From: Melastoma dodecandrum
Lineage: Eukaryota > Streptophyta > Magnoliopsida > Myrtales > Melastomataceae
Direction of reading: 5' to 3'
Length of the DNA stretch: 64,000 bases
NCBI GenBank assembly: GCA_029817715.1
Contig: JARUPY010000605.1
Location: forward strand, 2,170,001-2,234,000
The translations under genes were made by a program, and so were the position numbers. Shown piece after piece: positions 14,522-24,851 of this stretch. Each line of letters begins with the position of its first letter. Within the stretch, counting starts at the first letter, position 1. Under the pieces are notes generated by a model. It saw only the letters and a program-made list of their open reading frames with translations. It ran no database searches and was not told where the DNA came from.

Positions 14522-15821
14522 CTCGCAACCCTCCCCTAATCCTGAGACAGGACAATCCGGCAACCTCAGTCTCAAATTGAAATCACAACAGAAGTACCCT
14601 GGTGCCCTTGCACGCACGAAGAAAAGGCGAGAACTGGAAAGAAAAGATAGATCTCGGAGATATTTCATCCAAAAGGCGCAAAGAAATGAATACAACTCTG
14701 TTTATATTATGAAGTTAGCCTCCATGTCACTGTTTGGTGGGAGGTGGGGGGAATCTTTTGAGGTTTCCATCCTCTAGCTTCAATAGGAAGATGCATGAAT
14801 CATTTCAAGAAAAAAGAACCATATCCTTCAGAGATTACAGCATGAGATTGCATAATTCACAATTAGCACCCAATTGAATAACAAACATAAAGAACAGAAG
14901 TGGTGGGGTTGTGGGGTGGCAGAAAAGATTGACCTTTTTTTCTTCTTGTAAGATGAAATCATGGCCTTGGGTGTGTATGTGGATGAGTATGTGTGTGTGA
15001 GAGAAGACAGTAAGTGAGTTTTGGTATAACTTTGAGTGCAGTGCACTCATATCATAAGCCCCCATCGCGGAGAAAACATACTTCTCGACGACCTACTACC
15101 CTCCCTACCCTTTTGAGAATACACTCGTGTCATTCGTCGCGTACCCAGAAAGGGATAACCAAACCACCATACATGAGAAAGAGCCATAGATGACAGAGGG
15201 AGTTTTGAGAGGGAGGAAGAGCTGGACTCACCTCCCAGGGGGAAAAAGGCTTCGTCTATCCTGAAACTGCTGATAATTCAGAGAAGAGTGGGGGAGTGGA
15301 CCGGATCAAGAGATAGAATCCGAGCAAAGAAGTTTCTATGTCGTCCTAAAGCAGATCCAGGATCAGACACGCGCCCGCGCATATATAGGAACACACGAAC
15401 AGTTGTTGTTGTCTTCCAAGTCTCTCTGATCGTTAGGAGAGCTTTTCTTGGATTATTATTGTCCACAACCTTCTTTTAAAGGTGGTGTCCATCCTCCTTT
15501 GCTTGATATGTCCAAGTCCGTCCGAGTTCGGTGCGCCGCCCTTCGTCACATCAATCCACTTACCTGGTGCCACATGGGATTGTTCGACAAGGGGGAGAGG
15601 GTGTTGCTGCCTTGAGCCATCGCTGTCCCAAAGCAATTAATGATATTAGGTACATATGAGGAATGCTATTAGGTACCGAGGATTAAGGTTTTCATTTGAT
15701 GAATTATCGTACATATCCTACGCAAATGACACTCGTGCTTGAGTTCATATCACAGACTTCATCGTTTGGTTCGAGAATGTTGGGAAAAATATCTGGGTAC
15801 GGGCACTACCACCATTGGTAA
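14522..15821. other. Upstream region of the NAC gene
   Basis: No other gene is seen. A TATA-like word (CATATATAGG on the plus strand, near 15380) lies within GC-rich sequence. It could belong to a minus-strand promoter, but it is ~860 bases from the NAC ATG and would need a long leader or a leader intron. Confidence 0.3.
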
Positions 15822-16233
15822 TAGTGGTGAAAACGAGCCGAGTCGAGACCGAATACCTGCAGGCTCGAGCTCGGCTTGATTAGGAAAAGTCCGAGCTCGA
15901 GCTCGGCTCGAACTCGATCGAGCTCAAATAATTGAAGCTCGAACTCGGCTCGATCCCATTATGGAGAGCTCGAGCTCGGCTCGAAAGGCTCGAATGTAGG
16001 CTTAAATTTATTAAAATTTTAAATTATTTTTATTAATAAATTATTAATATTTATTATATAATATTAGGCTCGCAAGCGGCTTGCGAACCATCGAGTTGTA
16101 AGTGTTTCAGCTCAAACTCGGCTCGTTTCATTCACGAGCCGGCTCGAGCTCGGTCAAAGTTGAGCTTGAACTTAATTTTGACCAAGCCAGCTCGCGAGCG
16201 GCTCGCGAGTGGCTCGGTTCGTTTTCACCACTA
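15822..16233. mobile_element. Non-autonomous hAT element (MITE), 412 bp
   Basis: Terminal inverted repeats TAGTGGTGAAAACGAGCCGAG (left, starting 15822) and its near-perfect reverse complement (ending 16233) bound the element. It is flanked by 8-bp target duplications ATTGGTAA (15814-15821) and TTTGGTAA (16234-16241), 7/8 identical. The interior consists of many CGAGCTCGGCTCG-type subterminal repeats in both orientations around an AT-rich centre (about 16000-16070). An 8-bp duplication plus TAG..CTA ends points to the hAT superfamily. There is no transposase, so it must be mobilised in trans. Confidence 0.8.
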
Positions 16234-16241
16234 TTTGGTAA

Positions 16242-17516
16242 CAAATAGTTCCCTTTCCAAGTACTAGGAGCATCTCCCTAAGATATTCCACACTTTCGAA
16301 GCGTGGAACACACTTGTCGGAAAGGTGAACTCGACCTTCTTCCTAGGAAAGGCCGGCCATGGAAGCCTAGGGAGGAACAGGAGGTTAAAGCTAGGAAGAA
16401 GCAAACCACAACAAAAACAGCAACAATGAAAACATGCATTTCTTACTCAGCAAAGCATGCTCCATCATCTCCCCCCCCAAAATCATAAACAATAGATATG
16501 ATGGGTCCTAACCTTTTGATACCTCAAATCATTACAACCCCACCTCATCCTATATTCAAACCGACCACTCTCCCCCTCTTCCTGAGCTTTTTATTTCGCA
16601 CGAGATTATAATAGTAACGACAACCTTGGCCGCTGTCAAGAAGAACTCCCGGGATAGATTGATGATTTCGTTGGTTTTGGAATGATTAGGGGGGGGGGGG
16701 GTGTGGGTTTGAGAGTGATAGTTTGAGGGCGGTGTCACTTGTGAGGAGAGCCATACACCAGTTTTTGGCAAACATTGAATGAACTCTCCACATCTGGGGC
16801 GGTTGTAAAATAAATGGGATTTATTTAGATGGAGACAAAACCCTAACACCCACCCAAGACAATTTCTGAACTGAAACTCCACGTCAGGGATCAAAAGCAG
16901 ACGCGGAAAACGCAGAAAGAACGTGAGGGATGGAGGAGATGTGGATATTGTTTGTAGGGTAAGCAAAGGAGGGTTTTTGTGGTGTGGGGGAGAAGAGAAG
17001 AGGGCTTTGTACCAAAGGTTGCGTGAATAGTTTCAAAATTAGTTAAATAATGTCTTTAAATTGAAGTCGACAAATTCGATTTTATACTTTAAGAAAATAA
17101 GAGTTGTCAATTTCATTTCTGATTCCAATTATCAAGAAAAAATATGATTGGACAAAAAAAAATTGAAATTGGAAATCATAATTTTTTTATGGGTGAAATC
17201 GGTGCGAACTATAGTTTTGATAAATTTTGAAACTTCACGAAATATTTTTGTTACTGATCAGAGTTTGAAGAAAGATTTAAAAGCCGGAGAAAGAAAATAT
17301 GAGAGGCTCTCACTGACCAAAAGACAGACGGTGCACTCTCGGCCTGCTAATTGTGTCACCACCACCCTGATCATGCATATCTAAAACAAACATGATCACG
17401 ATTACAGCATTGTCCCTAAGATAATGTTTCCGTCCCCATGTAAATAACTGGGTTTAGGTGACAGGATCAAGCGTTGTAGTTGGGTGGAGGGTCGGTGCTA
17501 GTGATGATCATATACA
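16242..17516. other. Intergenic, no gene seen
   Basis: AT-rich and low-complexity sequence with a 12-base G run near 16690. There is no ORF with family resemblance, and no repeat ends were recognised. Confidence 0.4.
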
Positions 17517-17526
17517 TAGAATATAC
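17517..17526. repeat. Target-site duplication, left copy
   Basis: TAGAATATAC, identical to 22601-22610 on the other side of the Mutator-like element. Confidence 0.92.
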
Positions 17527-18605
17527 GGAAGCGGCTAACGTTACGTGCACGTAATCGTTACGTGCTTTACTAATTATTAAAAAAATTTTAGTAATGTTAC
17601 TAAAAATCGACATTTTTTTAGTAAAAGTATTAGTAAATTACTAAAAAAAATTAGTAATTGGTTACTAACTTTTCACCGTTTGAAGATTAGTAAAGTTACT
17701 AAAACACATTACTAAAAATTTTAGTAATCGATTACTAAAAAGTGGTGTTCATTTTAGTAATCGATTACTAAAAAAACCATGATTTTACAGTTTATTTTAG
17801 TAATCGTTACTAAAAATTCACTGTAGAACTTTAGTAATTGGTTACTAACTTTTCACTGTTTGAAGATTAGTAAAGTTACTAAAACACATTACTAAACTTT
17901 TTAATAATCGATTACTAAAAAGTGGTGGTCAGTTTAGTAACCGATTACTAAAAAAACGGTGATTTTACAGTTTATTTTAGTAATCGTTACTAAAAATTCA
18001 CTGTAGAACTTTAGTAATCGATTACTAAACTTTTCGTTTTTTTTAGTACACGGTTACTAAAAATTTTAGTAATTGGTTTTAGTAACTTTCCGAATCGTCA
18101 AACAATGAGAAATTAGTAACGTTTACTAAATTTTTTTGGGAAATTTAGTAATGATTTACTAATTTTGTAACCGAAATTAGTAAATTACTGTTTAACATAG
18201 TAAAGTTGTTAGTAAATTACTAAAAATTTTTATTACTTTTCGTAATCAGTTACTAATTTTTGAAAAAAATTTAGTAAACAATTACTAAAATTTTTAGTAA
18301 TTTACTAAACAGAACAGTACATTCCGAACCTGAAAACAAACCAGCTTTCGAAGTGAAATTACAAATCTACCCTTGCGGTTAAATTACTAAACCTGTCCCA
18401 CATTCCATTTGTAATTTTACCCCTTTTCAGCCTTCGTCCTCCGTCGTCCTCGTCGTCCTCCTTCCAACTTCATCCTCCCGAGGTCCTGATCGAAGCGTCC
18501 TTGAGGAGCCGCTTTCCTCCGTTCATCCCATCCGAACCTCCCCTCCCCTCCGATCGGCGGCTCCAACCCCCTTTACTGTTCAGGAAATGTCATGAGCTGC
18601 GTGGC
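17527..18605 (+). repeat. Left terminal inverted repeat of the MULE
   Basis: Begins with GGAAGCGGCTAACGTTACGT and matches the reverse complement of ~21553-22600. The outer ~800 bp is built from TTAGTAATCGATTACTAAA-like palindromes. Two copies of a ~180-bp unit lie in tandem at about 17651-17830 and 17831-18010. The inner ~200 bp is GC-rich, without these palindromes, and could supply the promoter of the FAR1-type ORF. Confidence 0.85.
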
Positions 18606-19080
18606 CCGTTTATTCCACCCACACCCGCTTCGATATGCCGTGCGTGAACTCGGTGTCCCATTGCCATCGACGATGCTGACATGAGGTGCGTTGTCGTAGT
18701 CTTTGATTGGTTTAGACTGAATGTCCGATAACCCTTCCTCTCCGAATAACAGTGATGCCGGAGTGTTTACCTGAGAAACCATAAGTCATCGTAGAGCAGG
18801 TATATTTTGATCAAGCATCGTTTGGCCATTACATTCCGTGGAAGCAGAAGTGTTGCCCATTACGATATCGGCCTGCGGGATACGGTCTCTGTCTTATGTT
18901 CTTAGAAGAAATGGATGGTGTCTTCAATCAGCAGCCCCCACGATTTGGTGAGGTTCCGTGGCCTCACTTTTTCAATCTGTTTGCCTCCAATAATATGGAC
19001 CGAAATCTGTCCAGCGTTACCTGATATCCGGGATTGTAGGTGAGCAGGATACGAATGAACTCTTCAATATAGTAACGGAC

Positions 19081-19494
19081 ATGAATGAGGAGCAGTTGTT
19101 CAGTATGTCATTCGGTACTTCTGAAGAAGTTGAAGAGTTCGTTAAAATCTATGCGATGGTACGTGGCTTTTCAGTTAGGAGAAGAGATCGTCAGAAGCTT
19201 CGAAACGGTGAATGCGTTATGAGAAAGTGGGTTTGCTCAAGGGGAGGTGAATGTTCGGATGCCCATGTGTTGACGGAACTTGGTCGGGTTAGGCCGTCTG
19301 AGAGAACATGTTGCGGTTGTTTCTTCAAAGTTAGAGTCGAGATGAACGGACAATGGAATTTGGTTGCGGTTAAGTTAGAACACAATCATGAAATGGTGAG
19401 CAATGATTTGTCATATTTCATGCGGGAAAGGCGCAAGATTTCCGAGGAAGATATGACATTTGTTAAGAGCCCAGGTATGCTCCCATTTTGTTAA
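19081..19494 (+). CDS. Orphan FAR1-type DNA-binding domain ORF inside the MULE
   Basis: 137 residues. The FAR1 (WRKY-GCM1-like zinc finger) domain covers about residues 12-118: FGTSEEVEEFVKIYAMVRGFSVRRRD, KWVCSRGGECSD, RTCCGCFFKVRVEMN and the terminal zinc ligands in LEHNHEM. In FAR1/FHY3 and in Mutator-type transposases this domain is the N-terminal DNA-binding part and is followed by a MULE transposase core. Here the ORF stops ~20 residues after the domain (SEEDMTFVKSPG). A good splice donor (CCCAG|GTATGC, ~19476) remains, but no transposase follows; sequence from the opposite-strand gene begins instead. The coding frame may extend upstream (GEQDTNELFNIVTD) if an acceptor at ~19039 is used. 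Function is unknown: perhaps a TIR-binding remnant or a repressor, perhaps nothing. Confidence 0.65.
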   Translation: MNEEQLFSMSFGTSEEVEEFVKIYAMVRGFSVRRRDRQKLRNGECVMRKWVCSRGGECSDAHVLTELGRVRPSERTCCGCFFKVRVEMNGQWNLVAVKLEHNHEMVSNDLSYFMRERRKISEEDMTFVKSPGMLPFC

Positions 19495-21267
19495 GGGCTC
19501 TAGCCAAGTGCAGCTCACGCGGATCGGAATAGTCATCCGAACCCTCAGGAAGTGGCTTAGCTGCTGCAGTATGGTCGTCGTACGGGAGAAGGCTTCTTTC
19601 AGAAACCATTGTGGAACCCACCTCACATACAGGTTCACTGACGCCGACGTCTTGCGGAACGGGTTCGTCGATTGGAGAGTGAGCTAACTGCTGGACATGG
19701 CCAGCATCTTTCAACGGATCAACAGATTCTTTCACTACATCCTCACCGTGATGAACATTAACTTCATTTGCCTGGTTTTCTCCAGAGTCGGGTATCACAT
19801 TCGGTATGCCTTCATCACCTTGAACTCTTCGGACTTCGTCCAGAATCAAGGACAACTTCCGTATTATGGCTTCATTGCTGGCTTGGAGTCTTCTTACCGA
19901 AAATTCCACCGTCTGTTCATGCATTTCATATCAGCAAGACAATTAGTGTAACCTATGTGATATGCTCATTATAGTGGTCTGCGATGATAACTTACCTTCA
20001 ACCGACGCATAACCACTCGCATCGTCGTTGCCTCCTTTGAACACGTCATCCTCTGGAATACTCTCCGATTCTCCGACATCCTGTTCCTGGAAGTAACGCA
20101 GATCAATAAATAGTGTAGGTACCTTCCGATACATTCCATGTGAATGACATATACGTCCCCACTTACAATATCCGCAACATCCACTATTATGGTTTTGAAA
20201 AACGTTCTCAGCCGATCGTCGTCCCACTCGCGACACAGCGGTAAGTTCCGATTGCTCCTTGATAAATCACGCCCAGCCTTCGCACTTTTACAAGCATAGA
20301 ACAACTATAACATTCACAACGAACAAAGCAGGCAGAATGTAATAACCAAGATGAAAGTTAACAATGAAGACCAAAGTAAAAAACCCTATCAATAGTTCGA
20401 TATTTCTAACAAAGACGAAAATGAAAAACCTTACTGGAAGTAGATGCACACAACCGCCTATGTACTTCGAATCTAGTTTCTGATATGTCTTGATATGCGT
20501 ACACAAACAGTCAAGAACATGCGTAGACCAGTCAAATTTTCCTATTGCCGCAACATCCCGCGTGGCAAGAAGATAACCTTTGTCGATGTCAAAGGCGGTA
20601 GTCGGACACAAGTAGCTTCCTATGATGAAAATTATTGCCTCAACTCTCCATAACTCATCCGGAACATCTCTTGAAAGGAGCTTACTCTCAACTGACTTTA
20701 GAGATATTTTTCCCCTCTTTATGTGCTCCTTTAGCTCATCCCGTACTGTCTCCATATGCCCGCTAAATGGGACACCCACTTTCGAACTTGGTATCCCGAG
20801 TATGCTTCCACATCAGAAGAGAGCAATGGTTGTTCGAGTCCATTGATGGTCATCACCCTCTTAACCGGATCGAACGCCCTTATTAGTTTCTTCAAGACGG
20901 TGTGATTTACATGCTTACTCGAGAGATGAAGCAGGCCATCAAATCCGAGTTCAGCTAGGGCGGATCTCTTAGGTTGGTTGACGGTCATCAGGACGGAAAA
21001 TAATTTCTTCGGACTGCAGCGGGTATACAGGTAATCCTGTAACAATTCAAGGAACAAAAGCTCGATCCAACGTTTACACAGAACCTATCCAACGAACAAA
21101 AATAATTTCACTGTACACCTTACCTGGTCAACACACACACGCACGGCCTTCCCCTTTTTCTTTTTCGACGTATCAGGCGTATTAACATTGCCGCCACTAA
21201 CGGCAGTTTCGCCAGCTGCAACCTCTCCTCGCTCGATCTCTCCTCCTTCAGTGTCTACCCGATCCAT
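19463..21267 (-). pseudogene. Broken plant-mobile-domain/Ulp1-associated gene carried by the MULE
   Basis: Minus-strand exons are recognisable: 21267-21124 (MDRVDTEGGE.., Lys-rich end), 21057-20808, 20805-~20452, 20304-20167, about 20094-20000 and 19924-19463. Segments such as RCSPKKLFSVLMTVNQPKRSAL, ELGFDGLLHLSSKHVNH, SILGIPSSKVGVPFSGH and WRVEAIIFIIGSYLCPTTAF resemble the N-terminal half of large plant transposon-borne proteins that usually end in a Ulp1-type (C48) cysteine protease. No C48 catalytic region follows; the last exon is a Glu/Asp-rich tail ending at 19463. A one-base deletion near 20806 shifts the frame (…SSDVEA / ESILGIP…). The last intron has no acceptor of the right phase. 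The family call rests on recalled pattern, so confidence is moderate. Confidence 0.55.
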
Positions 21268-21552
21268 ATCTGCATATATTACAGAACTATTTCCCGTAAA
21301 CCCTAAATCAAACCATATAATCAATACCAACACGGACGGCGAAAGGAAAAACGGAAGAAGAAGAAAGAGATGGGGGAAACACGGATTAGGGTTTACTGGG
21401 TTTGGGACGGTGAAAGGAAAATGAAGACGTGGATGGGGAAGAGGAGCGTACCTGAAGGCCGCGATTGGAGGGACTTGCCAGGAGGAAACCGGCTCCTCCC
21501 GTACGCTTTGAGGTTCAGATGGGATGAACGGACGCAGGGCACGCAAGGACGC

Positions 21553-22600
21553 AGGGCACGCAGCTCACGACATTTTCTTAACAGTGAAGGGGGTTGGAGT
21601 CGCCGATCGGAGGGGAGGTTCGGATGGGATGAACGGAGGTTTGGGACCACGGGAGGATGAAGTTGGAAGGAGGACGACGAGGACGATGAGGACGAAGGCT
21701 GAAAGGGGGTAAATTTACAAATGGAATGTGGGACTGGTTTAGTAATTTAACCGCAAGGGTAGATTTGTAATTTCACATCGAAAGCTGGTTTGTTTTTAGG
21801 TTCGGAATGTACTGTTCTGTTTAGTAAAGTACTAAAAATTTTAGTAATTGTTTACTAAATTTTTTTCAAAAATTAGTAACTGATTACGAAAAGTAATACA
21901 AAATTTTAGTAATTTACTAACGACTTTACAATGTTAAACAGTAATTTACTAATTTCGGTTACAAAATTAGTAAATCATTACTAAATTTCCCAAAAAAATT
22001 TAGTAAACGTTACTAATTTCTCACTGTTTGACGATTCGGAAAGTTACTAAAACCAATTACTAAAATTTTTAGTAACCGTGTACTAAAAAAACGAAAAGTT
22101 TAGTAATCGATTACTAAAGTTCTACAGTGAATTTTTAGTAACGATTACTAAAATAAACCGTAAAATCACCGTTTTTTTAGTAATCGGTTACTAAACTAAC
22201 AACCACTTTTTAGTAATCGATTACTAAAAAGTTTAGTAATGTGTTTTAGTAACTTTACTAATCTTCAAACAGTGAAAAGTTATTAACTAATTACTAAAGT
22301 TCTGCAGTGAATTTTTAGTAACGATTACTAAAATAAACTGTAAAATCATCGTTTTTTTAGTAATCGATTACTAAACTGAACACCACTTTTTAGTAATCGA
22401 TTACTAAAATTTTTAGTAATGTGTTTTAGTAACTTTACTAATCTTCAAACAGTGAAAAGTTAGTAACCAATTACTAATTATTTTTAGTAATTTACTAATA
22501 CTTTTACTAAAAAATGTCGATTTTTAGTAACATTACTAAAATTTTTTTAGTAATTAGTAAAGCACGTAACGGTTACGTGCACGTAACGTTAGCCGCTTCC
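21553..22600 (-). repeat. Right terminal inverted repeat of the MULE
   Basis: Reverse complement of the left terminal repeat, with scattered differences. It also carries two tandem ~180-bp units (about 22121-22480). The innermost part repeats ACGCAGGGCACGCA twice, just outside the homologous segment. Confidence 0.85.
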
Positions 22601-22610
22601 TAGAATATAC
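22601..22610. repeat. Target-site duplication, right copy
   Basis: TAGAATATAC, identical to 17517-17526. Confidence 0.92.
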
Positions 22611-23276
22611 AAGTGAAAAAGGAAGAAAGTGTACGGAGAGATGGGGATAGGATGTGAGTTGTACAGTACACGCATGTCCACTGCCAGAGGAGGAGGACAT
22701 TAGAAGATCGATCGTCTTGAGCCCCCAGGACATAACGAAGAAAAAAGTGCCGGTAGCCCATTGAAGAAGCTCTGGGCTTCAGGGTTGGTGGATTTGGATT
22801 TGGATTTGGCGAATCATAGAGCTTAGAGTAAAAAAGGCAAGAGTGGGGAGGAAGGTAGGTCCCTCTGCCTTTGTGTGTTCGGACAAAGGTTGGTTTATCA
22901 CAAGCTGTCCGAGGGAAGGGGGGGGGCGGGACCAAACCAAACCCTCTTATTGGCATCAAACATTAAGCCACAGCTGTATGGTCGAACTACCTTCCAAAGC
23001 AAAAAAGAGGTGGTGGGTGAGATGAGAACCTCTCCTCTCCATTCTTCTTTGGTTTTGGACCATTTCCTCTCGGTGTGTGCTAGTGAAATCAGTGTCTGTG
23101 TGTGATATTTGCTTGGTCGTACCATTCCCAAGTCCCAACAACTGAGAAGGCACCCCCCCTGTGAATAAATGTCACATGTCACCTTCATCCTTCATGTGGG
23201 GAACAACCTTGCATGTGAAAAGTGGGCCATCTCATTTCTACTTCCCCTTGGGACAACGAGGAGGAGGAGGAGCCTT
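22611..23276. other. Upstream region of the GASA gene
   Basis: No other gene is recognised. The stretch includes purine-rich sequence and short ORFs without family resemblance. It directly precedes a TATA box at 23277. Confidence 0.4.
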
Positions 23277-23283
23277 TATAAAA
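23277..23283 (+). promoter_or_regulatory. TATA box of the GASA gene
   Basis: TATAAAA sits 55 bases before the ATG at 23332. This predicts transcription starting near 23305-23315 with a short leader of about 20-30 bases. Confidence 0.65.
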
Positions 23284-23331
23284 GTAGGTTACCCCCCTCC
23301 GACCGACTGTCTGTCATCGTTCATCGCAAAT

Positions 23332-23991
23332 ATGAAGAGTGTCTTCCTCCTGGCTTTCGTCTTTGCGGTCCTCTCAATGCAGGTTCGTTTTTAGTCCATT
23401 CTCCCTTGCATTGCTGTCCAGGTCGAGGGACAGACTGTTCTTGGAGCTTCTTCTTTGTGCATCTTGTGTAGGTCGCCTGGGGAGATGCTTCCTTGGCGAA
23501 TGAAAATGGCCATTCTGCAGCCGACAGTGTGAGCTCACTGAAATCCCATAGCTTCTGCCAGTTTCCTGGACGTGTTTGATTCGAATGGATGATACGAGCT
23601 CTTCCCTTCTCCGACATTGCTTGGGTCTGTTTTTTTAGCTGCAGGAGGGAAACACGGAGGTGGAAACGATGATGGGAAGAACCAAGAGGTATCATCCGAA
23701 GATCAAGATCAGTAAGTGGAGAGGAATGAATCTCTAGCTCCCCTGAGATTATGCAAGGGGCCGATGTCCCGAACGAACTGATAGAAGAAACCTTGTCGTT
23801 TCTCCGCAGACTGCAACGGTGCTTGCTCAAAGAGATGCTCTGAAGCATCGAGGAAGAACGTGTGCCACAGGGCCTGCAACACGTGCTGCCAGAGGTGCCA
23901 CTGCGTGCCCCCGGGGACATCCGGACACGCCAAAGCCTGCCCGTGCTATGCCAGCCTCAGGACCCACGGCAACCGGCCCAAATGCCCATAA
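23332..23991 (+). CDS. GASA/snakin cysteine-rich peptide
   Basis: Four exons: 23332-23382, 23472-23528, 23639-23711 and 23810-23991, giving 120 residues. Residues 1-~22 form a signal peptide (MKSVFLLAFVFAVLSMQVAW). A variable linker with the basic RTKRYHPKIK stretch follows. The last exon encodes the GASA domain of about 60 residues with all 12 cysteines in family spacing: CNGACSKRC, VCHRACNTCC, RCHCVPPGTSG, ACPCYASL, and the terminal KCP. Snakin/GASA peptides are secreted, disulfide-rich and often gibberellin-responsive. They act in growth, redox balance and antimicrobial defence; which applies here cannot be read from the sequence. Exon 3 has two acceptors six bases apart (TTTAG|CTGCAG|GAGG), so isoforms differing by Leu-Gln are possible. 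Confidence 0.93.
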
Positions 23992-24851
23992 TCGCTCCAC
24001 CCCAAGTAACCATCCAATCCATCTGCTCTGGCTCTGGCTCTGGCTCATGAAGAAGGAAGTACTCATATAAACAATGATGTGAATAAGGAAAAGGCGACAT
24101 GGGACTTTTTGGGGGGGCTACCCACAATCCCAAATTGGTTAAACTTGTATCTCATTGACAAAATGTATTGGATTAATAATAACAAATATATTGATGAATA
24201 ATAATGCAAGTGATTATATCAAAAATCAATGGGGATATGAACGATGATTCAACAGATAAAAAAAGACGTGATTAAAATAATAATAGTCCATTTTGTTAAC
24301 GGGTGCCTTTTGTGATTAAGATATTTAAATAGTAAAAACATAAATATTAATATCTGATAAGAAGATTAAATGTAAAAAATACAACGTGCTAGTTCACTAA
24401 TACCGAAAGGAAATCCAAATATGAAAGCAATTGAACACTCGTGATGAACCCCAAGGAAAAAGAAAAGATACATCTCACGGGGAGACCGACCACCCATTGC
24501 CCAATTTGGCTCCATATGAAATGAATCTCCTAAATACTAATTAATAATCACATAAGGTGAACCTAAAAGTCGGGTAATCAATCTGACATTATTTATCAAT
24601 TAAATTAAATGAAATCCCCCAATTATAATATTTATCACGAGGCCCCTGCGTCTTAATTCCTCCACTCCCCCCCCCCCACCCCCCCTTTCTTCTGGTGTCC
24701 ATTTTTTACCACCGCCGATCGGAAGAAGAAGATAGAAAGCAAGGAACTCCCGCAAATCTCGCCTCTCCCGATCGGAAGTCGGTTGAGTTAGTTAGTTGGT
24801 TTAGTTATTGGGGGACGAATGGTGGCGGCGTCACTTTTGTGCTATGAATGA
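23992..24851. other. Intergenic, AT-rich
   Basis: AT-rich 3' flank, then a C-rich run near 24665-24690 and GA-rich leader-like sequence before the MUCI70-like ATG. No gene was seen. Confidence 0.4.

Larger units (their letters stand above)
17527..22600. mobile_element. Complete Mutator-like element (MULE) with ~1-kb TIRs
   Basis: The element starts GGAAGCGGCTAACGTTACGT at 17527 and ends with the inverse at 22600. It is flanked by identical 10-bp direct repeats TAGAATATAC at 17517-17526 and 22601-22610. Inverted terminal repeats extend about 1.05 kb on each side (17527 to ~18605, and ~21553 to 22600). Homology runs through the AT-rich repeats and into GC-rich sequence containing GATCGGCGGCTCCAACCCCC. 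A 9-11-bp duplication and very long TIRs are typical of Mutator elements. The interior (~2.9 kb) holds a FAR1-type DNA-binding ORF on the plus strand and a convergent, broken multi-exon gene on the minus strand. I see no DDE transposase core, so the copy looks non-autonomous. The intact duplication suggests a fairly recent insertion. Confidence 0.9.

Noticed and set aside
14522..14695. N-terminal extension of the NAC frame
   Set aside because: The internal ATG at 14521 gives the standard NAC N-terminus; the extension is leader sequence in an open frame.
15860..16200. CGAGCTCG repeats as a CRISPR-like or regulatory array
   Set aside because: Unequal spacing, both orientations, and clear hAT-type ends and target duplication explain them.
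18573..18782. 69-codon minus-strand frame at the inner edge of the left TIR
   Set aside because: It overlaps the TIR boundary and shows no resemblance to C48 proteases or other domains. It cannot be joined in phase to the minus-strand gene with confidence.
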